Made by a program: the position numbers and the translations under genes. From NCBI GenBank assembly GCA_022818135.1, contig JAFMSR010000017.1, positions 754,002 to 818,001 of the forward strand: 64,000 nucleotides of DNA, read 5' to 3'. Below the pieces are notes generated by a model. It saw nothing but the letters and a program-made list of their open reading frames with translations. It was not told the origin of the DNA and made no database searches. Origin of the DNA: Saxidomus purpurata. Lineage: Eukaryota; Mollusca; Bivalvia; Venerida; Veneridae. Numbering within the stretch: the first letter of the stretch is position 1; each line of letters opens with the position of its first letter. Positions 1 to 11,977 of the stretch are shown one piece after another.

Positions 1-1229
1 CAAACTAAAAAGAGATATTGTTCTTAGCAGTTCCTCTCATTGTGCTTGACCATTGTATGAAGTTGTATTGAATTCCAACTTGTAGTTTTCGAAAAATGCT
101 CCAGACAGGGAAAAGTAACAAAGGGCAATAACCCTGTAATTAGTCAAGATGGAGTTATGGTTCCTGTGCACTGCACTTCCTCTCAATGTGCTTGACCATT
201 GTATGAAGTTGTATTGAATTCCAACCAGAAGTTTTCAAGTTATGCTCCGGACAAGGAAAAGTAACAAAGGGTAATAACTCTGTAATGAGTCAAGATGGAG
301 TTATGGTTCCTGTGCACTGCACTTCCTCTAAATGTACTTGACCATTGTATGAGGTTGTACTGAATTCCAACTTGTAGTTTTCAAGTTATGCTTCGGACAA
401 GGAAAAGTAACAAAGGGCAATAACTCAGTAAATACTCAAGATAGAGTTATAGTTCTTGTACACTGCACTTCCTCTGAGTGTGCTTGATCATTGTATGAAG
501 TTGTATTGAATTCCAACTAGTAGTTTTCAAGTTATGCTCCGGACAAGGAAAAGTAACAAAGGGCAATAACTCTGTAATTAGTCAAGATGGAGTTATAGTT
601 CTTGTGCACTGCACTTCCTCTTAATGTGCTTGACCATTGTATGAAGTTGTATTGAATTCCAACTTGTAGTTTTCAAGTTATGCTTCGGACAAGGAAATCT
701 AACAAAGGGCAATAACTCAGTAAATACTCAAGACAGAGTTATAGTTCTTGTACACTGCACTTCCTCTGAGTGTGCTTGATCATTGTATGAAGTTGTATTG
801 AATTCCAACTAGTAGTTTTCAAGTTATGCTTCGGACAAGGAAAAGTAACAAAGGGCAATAACTCTGTAATTAGTCAAGATGAAGTTATGGTTCTTGTGCA
901 CTGCACTTCCTCTTAATGTGCTTGACCATTGTATGAAGTTGTATTGAATTCCAACCAGTACTTTTCAAGTTATGCTCCGGACAAGGAAAAGTAACAAAGG
1001 GCAATAACTCTGTAATTAGTCAAGATGGAGTTATAGTTCCTGTGCACTGCACTTCCTCTCAATGTGCTTGACCATTGTATGAAGTTGTATTGAATTCCAA
1101 CTAGTAGTTTTCAAGTTATGCTCCGGACAAGGAAAATGCAACCGACCGACCGACCGACCGACCGACCGACCGACCGACCAACCACCGGGTGACTCCTATA
1201 TACCCCCCTAAACTTCGTTTTGGGGGTAT
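1..1229. repeat. 3' part of ATACCCCC-terminated tandem-repeat element
   Basis: Tandem units of about 147 bp, recognised by a recurring core (GCACTTCCTCT, then ACCATTGTATGAAG), repeat from the window start to about 1135. A CCGA-type simple repeat (1139-1180) follows, then a terminal GGGGGTAT at 1222-1229. The same structure with both ends present lies at 49387-51508, where the left end is ATACCCCC. The element starts before the window. No coding capacity is visible, so it is probably a non-autonomous DNA transposon. Confidence 0.75.
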
Positions 1230-1249
1230 AAACACTTAAAGACTCTTCT

Positions 1250-1530
1250 TCTATAAAACCACAAGGCCTACAGGTTAGATATTTAGCATGCGGCATTGTC
1301 TACTGGATCTCTACAACAATTACTCAAATTATGACCCCCATGTCAAAATTGAACCCAACCGAGGTGTCACCTTGGTTTAACATAGGCATATATGGGAAAA
1401 ACTTAAAATCTTTCATGCTGAATTCACAAGACCTAAATATCAGATATTTGGCATGTAGAAATGCCTAGTCCACCTTTACCAAGATTGTTCAAATTATGAC
1501 CCCCAGGTCATGTATTGAGGGTGCTGATAA
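1250..1530 (-). repeat. Inverted fragment of the CAAGAGGGCC repeat (Rep-A)
   Basis: The reverse complement contains the Rep-A internal unit (CATAATTTGAACAATCTTGG ... GCCAAATATCT) found at 13239-13880 and 43105-45308. Only internal units are present, without recognisable termini. Confidence 0.6.
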
Positions 1531-3821
1531 TGATTTTTGTGTGACTCGATGTAAAAGGTAATCAGAAATTTTTAACATATTTGGAATGCAACAGAAATGC
1601 GTTAAATACAGTCAAAGTTTGTGTAATGTCATATGTAAATGCAATGCAAGCTAGTATCATCATGAATAGGGTTAATTGACATTTATCTCATCAGCAACAC
1701 AATTTCATAGATAGTATGTAATATGATCTCAAATATTTGATCTCGTTCATTTGTTATTTGTTTGCTTTTTTGTACATATGTTTTGTTACAATAGTTTATT
1801 GCATTAAACTATATTTTATATATTTAAAATAATTTCTTAATATCTTGCACCTATTGATCCAATGCCACAAGTTTTTCAAGATCCAATGCCTCAGTCTGTC
1901 CCAACTATAATATAAAGGCTGTAACTCTCCTACATGGATTGATTGGGATTGCATTTTGTCTGTCGGACTCCGTCTGTCCGTCAGTCCACCATTTCCTTCA
2001 AATGACATCATTGAAACCACTGGTCCAATTTTGTAAACCGTCGGACTCCATCTGTCCGTCAGTCCACCATTTCCTTCAAATGACATCATTGAAACCACTG
2101 GTCCAATTTTGTAAAACTTTGCAGTAGTCGAGTCCCTGGAGGTGTTTGTGTGAACTTTTTGTCCAGAGTGTTTCTTAGTCTATTTGTGTAGAAGGATGAT
2201 TAAAGTTTAATTTTATCGAGGGTGGACAGTTGATCTCATGTCAGTTTTAATGGAAACCTAGATGGCATCCAAGATGGCCGCCATTTCATAAGCTTATGAC
2301 TCGTATAGATATAACGATCATAACTATTAAATGCTACACAATATTGATTTTAATGTAAGTGGATATTTATGTCCAGATACAAAACTTTCAAATGACCTCC
2401 TTTTAAATGCCATTATATTTCAAGGTCAAGGTCATTTAAAGGTCAAAATGTAGAAAACTGTTTAAAAAACTTTCTTCTGGCCTAAAATGTTTTTATTTAT
2501 TTGTTCATTTTTCGTAACAGGCATATAAAAAGTAGTTTGTTACTTTTCCCATTCAATATAAGTTTAAACAAAACTTAGTCCATGGTCATAAATTGAATAC
2601 TCATATAATTATAATGAATTGTGTGACAACACCAATCTGCAAATATGGATATAAAATGAAAATTTATATCATAAACACATACTTTATGGTTTGGCACATA
2701 ACCATGTAGGCACATTTTCTATATATTTATGAATGTCTTTGCATCTCGGAAACTACATGACAATCAAGGTCACCAGATCCAATGTTCCGTAGGTCAAGAA
2801 AAGATCAAGGTCAGCATCACGAAAAGGTGACAAAATGTACTTAATCTACTGATATGAATTGATTTCTATACTTTCTCTGCAAAGGTTCGGCACCATGCTA
2901 CCAATGAAGTACTTTATCTATGCAACAGCTACTTCATTCATTGATTATTATATTTTATAAACCATATATTGATATAATTAGAAGTAATGATTGGTCATGT
3001 CACCACTTCTAACTTTATGCTTTATGATAACATCCTATAGCTAATGCATCTTTCTTGTATGATATATGTCAGCACTTTTTCTTAAAAATTCTCTAAAAAA
3101 ATTTGCATTTTCATTGGTTGGAATAAAATCAAGGTCACTAGAAGAATGAGTCAATGTCATTTAAAGAAGCGCCTGACAACGACTATAGTTTCATTCGCCA
3201 AGATCAACAAAGGTTTTTATCTTTTCTTGTGTTTAGATAGTTTTTTAATACATACACATTTAGAAATGTCATTTCAAAGTCAAAACAAATGGTGATGCCC
3301 ATGTTTACAAAAAGAAACAGTGCAGTAAAATTAATAAAGTGTCTTCCATATCATCGGTTTTGAGTAAGCTTGCAGATAAGGGTAAACCTCTTGTACCAAA
3401 ATATTTTATTGCATTGTATGCGCTATTCGTCATTGACGGAGCCGTTCTGTGTATTTCTGCTATCTGTCTTCAAATAATTTGTATGCTCATGGGTTTACTG
3501 TTACAGAAGGTTGTACCCCCAAGCACAAAATAGTGTTCATAAAAGTGTGACAACCGACTCCAAATATATACAAATGTATTGATTTATCTACTTTCTAAAC
3601 ATAATCAAAAAGATGAATTTGTTGAAAATTTTTGCATATATAACAGGTGCTACCTTATGGTCTTATTAATCAAAAGAATTTAATGAAAATATTTCTCAGT
3701 TAAACACATTTTGTTCTGCAATTATTCTGTGGAGATAGTTCAAATGAAAAACAGTTAATCTCAAATTGTCTAAAAAAAAACTTTTCTGTACACTATCGTC
3801 CAATGCGTGGTATTTGCTTGA
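1531..3821. other. Non-coding stretch with a 78-bp direct duplication
   Basis: No convincing gene. A 78-bp unit beginning GTCGGACTCC occurs twice in tandem (1962-2039 and 2040-2117). Degenerate AAGGTCA-rich sequence follows at about 2400-3300. An ATG frame at 3339-3533 encodes 64 residues with a hydrophobic stretch, but nothing else supports it as a gene. Confidence 0.4.
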
Positions 3822-4037
3822 TTGGCAAAAAACATGCCAAATCCGTATTACGACTATTCAGCTTTGTCACTTGGCAACGACAGCAACAATATGTTTAATT
3901 TGGGTACGGAATACCAACTAGACAATGGCAAGCTACTGATCAAAACTTCAGAAATTACTGAGAATAATCAGACAAACAAAAGGAAAAAAGCAGCAACAAG
4001 TATCAAAGAAACTACAAATAGCAAGAAAAAGGAATAG
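3822..4037 (+). pseudogene. Unit A, first exon of the tandem RING-gene family
   Basis: Encodes a short leader containing MPNPYYDYSALS and ending in a Lys/Thr/Asn-rich tail. Near-identical copies lie at 11293 (unit B), 14838 (unit C) and 38300 (unit D), so it is a duplicated exon. The function is unknown and no domain is recognised. The upstream context differs from units B and C (AAAAACATGCC here, ACTTACAACATGCC there). The frame closes at TAG in every copy that keeps it, so the exact splice donor is not clear. Confidence 0.5.
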
Positions 4038-4146
4038 TACTGTTTAGATTTCATTTTCCTGAATTTCATCTTTGTTGAGGTTACTTGTATCGAGGATCGT
4101 TTGACAGAGTTTTGACTATATACATATTTCATTTTTTCAATTTCAC

Positions 4147-4505
4147 CAAACACGACGCCAGATTCAAAGGCACTGTCATTGACCCAGGAAATGAAAACAA
4201 ACGTACAAGATCAACAGGAAAATAGGAGGAGACAACATGCCAAAGAAATTCATCTTTCTCTAATTGAGGAAAACAAAACGATTTATGATGAAATTCAACA
4301 AAGCTTGAAGATTTGTCGAATATACAACAGCAGAATGTCAGCTGCAATTGACAAATATAACAACGATCAGTGCATCCGTCAGGATATGATATCCTCATTG
4401 GAATCATGGAACTCTGTCATAGACAATGTGCGAAATCGCAAAGAACAAATTTTAATACCACAATGTAAATGGTGTAACGGTTCTCCACTATCTAACCCTC
4501 CGAAA
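4147..4505 (+). pseudogene. Unit A, second exon (helical, CKWC-ending)
   Basis: An open frame runs from TPDSKALSLTQEMK through a charged helical region (QENRRRQHAKEIHLSLIEEN) to a CKWCNGSPLSNPPK end just before a GT donor at 4506. It is uninterrupted here, whereas copies B, C and D have a one-base difference (CAGCAGATG instead of CAGCAGAATG) that changes frame. However, the acceptor reads TTTCAC instead of the TTTCAG seen in copies C and D, so this copy probably cannot splice normally. No family recognised; probably coiled coil. Confidence 0.5.
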
Positions 4506-4525
4506 GTAATTGGCTCTTTAAGGAA

Positions 4526-5625
4526 AGTGGAAGATGGTCGGTTTTTCCAGTGAAGGGAAACAAGAGGGCCATGATGGCCCTTTATCGCTCACCCGAGTAC
4601 AACTGCTTTTAACAAAGTTGCTAGAAATCATCGAAACAACCTTTCTGACAAATTTCCAGGATATTTGGGCTGAAAATGTAACCTCTAGAGTATTAACAAG
4701 GCTTTTCCATATTTGGGCTCTGTGACCTAGTTTTTCACCCCAGATGACCCATATTGAAACTTGAGCTAGAAATCATCGAAACAACCTTTCTGACAATTTG
4801 GGCTGAAAATGGTACCTCTAGAGTGTTAACAAGGTTTTTCCACATTTGGGCTCTGTGACCTAGTTTTTGACCCCAGATGACCCATATTCGAACTTGAGCT
4901 AGAAATCATCGAAACAACCTTTCTGACAAATTTCCAGAATATTTGGGCTGAAAATGGTATCTCTAGAGTGTTAACAAGGTTTTTCCACATTTGGGCTCTG
5001 TGACCTAGTTTTTGACCCCAGATGACCCATATTCGAACTTGAGCTAGAAATCATAGAAACAACCTTTCTGACAAATTTCCAGGATATTTGGGCTGAAAAT
5101 GTTACCTCTAGAGTGTTAACAAGGTTTTTCCATATTTGGGCTGTGTGACCTAGTTTTTCACCCCAGATGACCCATACTAAAACTTGAGCTAGAAATCAAC
5201 CAAACAACCTTTCTGACAAATTGCCAGGATATTTGGACTGAAACAGTAGCCTCTAGAGTGTTAACAAGATTTTTCTATTTTTGGGTCATGTGACCTAGTT
5301 TTTCGTCCGAGATGACCCATATCCGAACTCGTCCGAGTAATTACTGGGACAAACATCCTGACCAAGTTTCGTGACAATTGAGGCAAAAATGTGACCACTA
5401 GAGTGTTAACGAACTAAATGTGGACGGACGACGGACGACGGACAATCATCGATCCTAATAGCTCACCCTGAGCCAGCTCAGGTGAGCTAAAAAGGATAAT
5501 GCGTATGTGAAGGACATTGCTCATAGACTAAGAGCATTGACAATGAGATTGAATGACCGTGTTGGGATGAAGAAGATGATCCTAGGAGGTTGGCATTGCA
5601 TTTGGCACCAAGTGAACAAACTTTA
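4526..5625 (+). pseudogene. Unit A, third exon, split by Rep-A
   Basis: Exon coding a GRWSVFPVKGKKDNAYVKD-like start is cut at 4560 by a 930-bp repeat and resumes at 5491 (AAGGATAATGCG). Compared with unit B it has also lost about 16 bp in the stretch after MRLNDRVG, which shifts the frame. It runs into another truncated repeat after GGCACCAAGTGA near 5625. Unit B (12526-12720) is the least damaged copy. Confidence 0.5.
4561..5490 (+). repeat. Rep-A copy inserted in unit A exon 3
   Basis: Left end CAAGAGGGCCATGATGGCCC, right end GCTCACCCTGAGCC...CAGGTGAGCTAA with an internal hairpin. The body is four to five tandem units of roughly 150 bp containing GTGACCTAGTTTTTGACCCC. The undisrupted host sequence is seen at about 16610-16625 (AAGGGAAAAAAGG), which fixes the insertion point. 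Confidence 0.75.
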
Positions 5626-6247
5626 AAGAGGTCTACTAGGCAATGCTACATGCCAAATATCTAAGCTCTAGGCCTTGTGGTTTCAGAGGAAAAGATTTTT
5701 AAAGTTTTTCCTATATAAGCCTATGTAAAACTAAGTGACCCCCAATGCGGGGTCAATTTTGATACGGGGGTCATAATTTGAACAATCTTGGTAGAGGTCC
5801 ACTAGCCAATGCTACATGCCAAATATCTAAGCTCTAGGCCTTGTGGTTTCAGAGAAGAAGATTTTTAAAGTTTTTCCTGTATAAGCCTATGTAAAACTAA
5901 GTGACCCCCCCATGCGGGGTCAATTTTGATCCGGGGGTCATAATTTGAACAATCTTGGTAGAGGTCCACTAGACAATGCTACATGCCAAATATCTTAGCT
6001 CTAGGCCTTGTGGTTTCAGAGAAGATTTTTAAAGTTTTTTCTATTTTTTGCCATAGCAACCAGAGTTCTGCATGGAATGGAATTCTTTGAACAATTTTGG
6101 TAGAGCTTCATGCAAGGAACATTCTTGCATAGTTTTATCAACATTGGCCTAGTGGTTTCAGAGGAGATGTCATTTGAATCAAAATGTTGACGGACGACGG
6201 ACAATCATCGATCAGAAAAGCTCACCCTGGCGTAGCCAGGTGAGCTA
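5626..6247 (+). repeat. 5'-truncated Rep-A copy
   Basis: About three tandem units with TCATAATTTGAACAATCTTGG, ending in the canonical GCTCACCCTGGCGTAGCCAG...GAGCTA terminus. The left terminus is missing; it joins exon 3 directly at GTGA/ACAAACTTTAAAG, exactly as in unit C (16737), so the truncation predates the unit A/C duplication. Confidence 0.65.
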
Positions 6248-7050
6248 AGAAGGATTGCTGCAGTTGACAAAATCACGTGGTTGCCTCTCCCTTACAAAAA
6301 CTACAAACTCATCTGCTAAAATTTTCAAAGTAAATCTTTTTTTCTGGTTTCAAACTTATGTCAATATTAAAGTTTGAATACAATAAGCAAATCTGTTTTA
6401 GTAAACGTGGCTTCCCCTAGATGCATTGAACATGTTGAAGCCTTATGCAAAATTTGATTGCAAAAATTGCAAATTATGCAACAGATAAAATGACAAAATA
6501 TCTGATGTAATAACAGGCTTCATCTTCTTCCATTTTCCGGCCACTTCACAACAGAGCGAGGCAGAAGAATGGGACGAGATAACTAGCAGCCTGACGGACA
6601 AAATACGAAAGTTTTTGGCAGGGAAATACCCTATGAACAGACTTCATTAATAGATCCACTTGCTTACACGAATAATGAAGACCATGCATTTTATGCAAAA
6701 ATTGTGATTTATCATGATGAGGTTCGTCAAAATGAAGAAACTCACCCGAATCAAAACTATTGGATTTAAAATTTTATTAATTGTTTGTGGTCTTTCTGCT
6801 GAAAAAATAATGGAGTCTTAATTATTTGCAGTACAGCAAATACTATATTATGCTTTTATGATCTTGAATTTCCACCTATCATCATTATCACAAAAACATA
6901 ATTATTATTAATTAATAATATATAATTCTACTAAAACACCATTATAACCTATTTAGAGAATAAATGTATCAAGGAATATTTTACTACAGTAGTATGGAAT
7001 ACCAGTTGAGAGTTATGGTAATTTAGCTAGAATCCAAGAAGGAATTCCAC
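6248..7050 (+). pseudogene. Unit A middle segment with a possible exon at 6594-6769
   Basis: This segment is nearly identical to 17201-17984, showing that units A and C are recent duplicates. After an AG at about 6593 one frame stays open to a TAA near 6769 and reads QPDGQNTKVFGREIPYEQ at its start, then an acidic, Tyr-rich stretch. Unit C carries the same frame with an earlier TAA and a 3-bp deletion. It may be an alternative 3' exon of the family; there is no recognised domain. The rest is AT-rich non-coding DNA. Confidence 0.3.
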
Positions 7051-7051
7051 T

Positions 7052-7440
7052 GGCTTAATTTATGGGGGTCATTGGAATTCTACTGGTATTGAGATGGAAT
7101 TCCACTGGTACCTAAGGGGTTCCAGTGGTATTGAGACTGAATTCCACTGGTATTGAGATGGAATTCCACTGGTATTGAGATGGAATTCCACTGGTATTGA
7201 GATGGAATTCCACTGGTACCTAAGGGGTTCCAGTGGTATTGAGATGGAATTCCACTGGAATCTTGATGGAATTCCACTGCAATATTGATGGTATACTTTT
7301 GGTGGAATTCCACTGGTATTCCAAAGGAATTCCACTGGAAAATATTGGCTATTCCAGTGGAATACCAACACTATTCCATTGAAAAATACCACTGAAACTG
7401 AGGTGGAATTCCAGTTAAAGTTCCAGTGGTATTCCAGATG
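7052..7440. repeat. TGGAATTCCA minisatellite with empty Polinton site
   Basis: Short imperfect units of about 21 bp built on the palindrome TGGAATTCCA plus CTGGTATTGAGA. AATACC at 7361-7366 followed by AACACTATTCC is the unoccupied counterpart of the Polinton target at 18269/37438. The repeat keeps several frames open on the minus strand, which should not be read as genes. Confidence 0.7.
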
Positions 7441-7477
7441 ATCATTTTCACTAGGGTAGTCTTTTGGCCTAGGATCC

Positions 7478-7506
7478 GGCTACCTAGACCAAAAGGCTAG
7501 GTAGCC
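7478..7506. repeat. Perfect 10-bp inverted repeat upstream of RING exon A
   Basis: GGCTACCTAG, nine spacer bases, CTAGGTAGCC. The same hairpin lies upstream of the RING exon at 37552-37582 and a partial one ends unit D near 40445. It is a conserved part of the duplicated unit; its role is unknown. Confidence 0.5.
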
Positions 7507-7592
7507 GTACATATATTTTACCGTCAAAGAAAAGTTGAACTTCACTCAATGTCTTGTGATATGATATTCACAAATGTTGCTTTCTCTTTCAG

Positions 7593-8008
7593 CAAACAGG
7601 CAGAATTCCTCAAACACAATCTTGAATGAGATAATTTCAGTGTCTAGTGATAGCAAAGATGAATTGCCAGACATCTATCCGGCGAAGAAACAAGTGAAAG
7701 GAATCTGAGGCTTTCATAGGTTTCGTCCCTATAGAAAGAATACAACTGCTACTGACAAGAACAAATCTGTAGAGTCTCCGGCGACTCAGAATCAGAATCA
7801 GAGCAAACTGCAACCAGTAGAACATAGAGCTGAAATAAGATATGATTTGTTGCGTTGCGTGATTTGTTTGAGCAACGAGAAGGAAAGTACATTTGTGCCT
7901 TGCCGACACACTGTGTGTCATTGTGCTGTGGAAACTAATGCAACAAAACAGTGTTGCTTCTGTCGATGCAAAATAAAAGAAGTGGTGAAGGTGCGACTGA
8001 CAGATTGA
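7593..8008 (+). pseudogene. Unit A terminal exon, IAP-type RING finger, stop-interrupted
   Basis: The exon follows a good acceptor (TTTCTCTTTCAG) and ends in TGA, with AATAAA about 30 bp later. It encodes a Ser/Asp-rich linker and a C-terminal RING of the C3HC4 type: CVICLSN, VPCRHTVC, then CCFCRCKI. Such RINGs at the extreme C-terminus are typical of IAP-like E3 ubiquitin ligases. In this copy an in-frame TGA interrupts the linker (GGAATCTGAGGC, where copy C has CGA), and the second zinc-ligand region lacks the QD of copy B. The RING identification is firm; function of the copy is doubtful. Confidence 0.7.
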
Positions 8009-8175
8009 TTGTTTGGTGTGATTCACTGTAGCATTGCAATAAATAAATGCAATTCAATGTACAGCTTTGGTCGTTGTCTTTTCTCAATGTATATCAATAC
8101 TAGTTGATCTTGTCAAGGTTTTCTGTTTTGACTCTGCTGTAACCTGACAAAGTCATGTCGGTGAGATATTATTTG

Positions 8176-8622
8176 CCTGACAAGAACAAATCTGTAGAGT
8201 CTCCGGCGACTCAGAATCAGAATCAGAGCGAACTGCAACCAGTAGAACATAGAGCTGAAATAAGATATGATTTGTTGCGTTGCGTGATTTGTTTGAGCAA
8301 TGAGAAGGAAAGTACATTTGTGCCTTAACGACACACTGTGTGTCAAGATGCAACGAAACAGTGTCGCTTCTGTCGATGCAAAATAAAAGAAGTGGTGAAG
8401 GTGCGACTGACAGATTGATTGTTTGGTGTGATTCACTTTATCTTTGCAATAAATAAATGCAATTCAATGTACAGCTTTGGTCGTTGTCTTTTCTCAATGT
8501 ATATCAATACTAGTTGATCTTGTCAAGGTATTCTGTTTTGACTCTGCTGCGTTGCGTGATTTGTTTGAGCAACGAGAAGGAAAGTACATTTGTGCCTTGC
8601 CGACACACTGTGTGTCAAGATG
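8176..8622 (+). pseudogene. Two further partial copies of the RING exon
   Basis: 8176-8418 repeats the linker and RING coding sequence of the preceding exon, with a frame disruption at GTGCCTTAACGACAC and a short deletion after GTGTCAAGATGCA. A third fragment (about 8540-8622) repeats only the first half of the RING. The spacer with AATAAATAAATGC is also duplicated, so the 3' end of unit A was itself tandemly copied. Confidence 0.65.
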
Positions 8623-8678
8623 CATCTGTTTGTTTACCTCATTTTTTATTTGAACATTCATCGAGCAACATCAACTAA

Positions 8679-11289
8679 CAAGAGCTGTCAGTAGACAGCG
8701 CGCTCGACTATTCTCAGTGATTGACAATAACTGTAAACAACTGACTGTAAATGAGTCTCTAAAGGGGATAATTATGTCAAAATGCTTGATACAGTTACCT
8801 CCTCCTGTACACAGGTTCCGATCATGATGGTGAACAAGTGTGCAAAGTTTGAAAGGCATATGTCAATGGACTTTGAAAATATCTGAGGTAGTACGCAAAC
8901 TTTAACGTAAGTTCTAAGTAAAAAAAGGGGCATAATATTGTAAAAAAGCTTGATACAGTGACCTCCTCCTGTACACAGGTTGAGATCATGATGGCGAACA
9001 AGTGTGCAAAGTTTCAAAGCCATATGTCGATGGACTTTGAAATTATCTGAGGTGGTACGCAAACTTTAACGTAAATTCTAAGTCGAAAAAGGGGCATAAT
9101 TCTGTCAAAAGGCTTGATAGAGTTACCTCCTCCTGTGTACAGGTTGGGGGCATGATGGTGAACAAGTGTGCAAAGTTTCAAAGCCAGATGACAATTGAAT
9201 TGGAAAATATTTGAGGTGGTACGCAAACTTTAACGTAAATTTTAAGTCGAAAAAGGGGCATAATTCTGTCAAAATGCTTGATACAGAGACCTCCTCCTGT
9301 GTACAGGTTGGGGGTGAACAAGCGTGCGAAGTTTCAAAGCCAGATGTCAATGGACTTTGAAAATATTTGAGGTGGTATGCAAACTTTAACGTAAATTCTA
9401 AGTCGAAAAAGGGGCATAATTCTGTCAAAATGCTTGATACAGTGACCTCCTCCTGTGTACAGGTTGGGGGCATGATGGTGAACAAGCGTGCGAAGTTTCA
9501 AAGCCAGATGTCAATGGACTTTGAAAATATTTGAAGTGGTACGCAAACTTTAACGTAAATTTTAAGTCGAAAAAGGGGCATAATTTTGTCAAAATGCTTG
9601 ATAGAGTTACCTCCTCCTGTGTACAGGTTGGGGGCATGATGGTGAACAAGCGTGCAAAGTTTCAAAGCCAGATGTCAATGGACTTCGAAAATATTTGAGG
9701 TGGTACGCAAACTTTAACGTAAATTCTAAGTAGAAACAAGAGCTGTCACATGACAGCACGCTCGACTATTCGAAAGCTTGTTGGTAAAATGGGGTTTTTG
9801 TCTAAGAACAGGAGTATTGTGTAATTGTCTATAAGAATTAAGGTCAAAGATATAAAACTTGTTCAAAGACCTTTGTAAATGTACATTGCATTCAAAGCCT
9901 TACTCTGGATTCTGCAAGCCAACTGGAGGGAGGATGGGGGGGATAAATTCAAAGAAATACATGACCTTGTATTATTTGATCATGAATAATTTTGTAACTT
10001 TTCAAAATTGATATGTATAGAATTAAAAAAGCATGACCGCTTCATGCTGCATAATTATAAAACTGTGACAAAATTCTACGTTAAAAAGGGCATAAATATG
10101 TCAAAAATCAAAAACATTGGTGAAGATGTTGACAGTAAATATGTTCGATAGTATTCTATCTTTAACAAAAAATTCAAAGTTAAAAAGGGACACAAATCTA
10201 TCAAAAATCAAAACAGAGTTATAGAGATTGTTTCCTCAGGTGTAGATGTTGATGGTTGACACATACTTTGAGTTTCAAGTCAATACTTTTGATAGTATTC
10301 AAGATATTTGACTTTATAAAATCTTTTACCAAAAATTCTAAGTTAAAAAGGGACACAAATCTATCAAAAATCAAAACAGAGTTATGGGGATTGTTTCCTC
10401 AGGTGTAGATGTTGATGGTAAACATATATTTTGAATTTCAAGTCAATACCTTATATAGTATTCAAGATATTTGAATTTACAAAAAAAAATTACCAAAATT
10501 CTAAGTTAAAAAGGGGCATAAATCTGTCAAAAATCAAAACAGAGTTATGGGTATTGTTTCCTCAGGTGTAGATGTTGATGGTAGACACATACTTTGAGTT
10601 TCAAGTCAATACCTTTGATAGTATTCAAGATATTTGAATTTATAAAAAACTTTAACCAAAAATTCTAAGTTAAAAAGGGGCATAAATCTGTCAAAAATCA
10701 AAACAGAGTTATGGGGATTATTTCCTCAGGTGTAGATGTTGATGGTAGACACATACTTTGAGTTTCAAGTCAATACCTTTGATAGTATTCAAGATATTTG
10801 AATTTATAAAAAAACTTTACGGTAACCAAAAATTCTAAGTTAAAAAGGGGCATAAATCTGTCAAAAATCAAAACAGAGGTATGGGGATTGTTTCCCCAGG
10901 TGTAGATGTTGATGGTAAACATATAGTTTGAGTTTCAAGTCAATACCTTTGATAGTATTCAAGATATTTGAATTTATAAAAAACTTTAACCAACGCAGAC
11001 GCAGACGCCGGGGCGAGTGCAATAGCCTCCTTATTCTTCGAATAGTCGAGCTAAAAAGGCATAATTTTGTCAAAATGCTTGATAGAGTTACCTCCTCCTG
11101 TGTACAGATTGGAGGCATGATGGAGAACAAGTGTGCAAAGTTTCAAAGCCATATGTCAATGGACTTTGAAAATATTTGAGGTGGTATGCAAACTTTAACA
11201 TAAGTGGTTACGCCGACGCCGACACCGATGCCGACACCGACGCTCGGGTTACTAGGATAGCTCTCCTTATTCTTCGAATAGTCGAGCTA
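8679..11289. repeat. Rep-B (CAAGAGCTGTC) element, outer copy
   Basis: Left end CAAGAGCTGTCAGTAGACAG, right end CTTCGAATAGTCGAGCTA. The body is about six tandem units of roughly 165 bp marked by ACCTCCTCCTGTGTACAGG. It is interrupted by a second Rep-B family member at 9737-11053. The uninterrupted target is visible at 14825-14845 (CATCAACTAAAAATGACTTA), so it inserted between unit A and the exon 1 of unit B. Minus-strand frames here (e.g. 9014-9649) are repeat artefacts. Confidence 0.75.
9737..11053. repeat. Rep-B nested inside Rep-B
   Basis: Begins CAAGAGCTGTCACATGACAG and ends TTCTTCGAATAGTCGAGCTA. Internal units of about 155-165 bp contain TTTCCTCAGGTGTAGATGTTG and GTCAATACCTTTGATAG. The same subfamily is inserted in the Polinton at 29672-32266. 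Confidence 0.75.
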
Positions 11290-11292
11290 AAA

Positions 11293-11513
11293 ATGACTTA
11301 CAACATGCCAAATCCGTATTACGACTATTCAGCTTTGTCACTTGACAACAACATCAACAATATGTTTAATTTGGGTACGGAATACCAACTAGACAATGGC
11401 AAGATACCGTACCGATCAAAACTTCAGAAATTACTGAGAATAATCAGACAAACAAAAGGAAAAAAGCAGCAACAAGTATCAAAGAAACTACAAATAGCAA
11501 GAAAAAGGAATAG
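11293..11513 (+). pseudogene. Unit B, first exon, frameshifted
   Basis: Starts MTYNMPNPYYDYSALSL like unit C. A few extra bases after GACAATGGCAAG (ATACCGTACCG instead of CTACCG) shift the frame, so the Lys/Thr-rich tail is read in another frame. It lies directly after the Rep-B right end. Confidence 0.55.
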
Positions 11514-11622
11514 TACTGTTAAGATTTCATTTTTCTGAATTTCATCTTTGTTCAGGTTACTTGTATCGAGGATCGTTTGACAGAGTTTTGACTATGTACA
11601 TATTTCATTTTTTCAATTTCAC

Positions 11623-11977
11623 CAAACACGACGCCAGATTCAAAAACACTGTCATTGACCCAGGAAATGAAAACAAATGTACAATATCAACAGGAAAATA
11701 GGAGTCAACATGCCAAAGAAATTCATTTTTCTCAAATTGAGGAAAACAAAACGACTTACGATGAATTTCAACAAAGCTTGAAGATTTGTCGAATATACAA
11801 CAGCAGATGTCAGCTGCAATTGACGAATATAACAACGATCAGTGCATCCGTCAGGATATGTTATTCTCATTGGAATCATGGAACTCTGTCATAGACAATG
11901 TGCAAAATCGCAAAGAACAAAATTTAATACCACAATGTAAATGGTGTCACGGTTCTCCACTATCTGACCCTCCGAAA
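11623..11977 (+). pseudogene. Unit B, second exon, frameshifted
   Basis: Copy of the helical second exon (see 4147). The acceptor is TTTCAC as in unit A, and the frame changes at CAGCAGATGTCAGC. The 3' part ends at CCTCCGAAA with a GT donor at 11978. The protein end CKWCHGSPLSDPP is conserved. Confidence 0.55.

Noticed and set aside
1..1135. Regular 147-bp repeats considered as a CRISPR-like array
   Set aside because: Units are contiguous without unique spacers and belong to a dispersed eukaryotic element (second copy at 49387).
7069..7392. Overlapping minus-strand ORFs rich in WNS/SIP repeats
   Set aside because: They arise from the TGGAATTCCA minisatellite; several frames are open at once.
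9014..9649. Minus-strand ORFs with repeated CTQEE and HLKYF
   Set aside because: Translation of Rep-B tandem units; the same peptide repeats with the 165-bp period.
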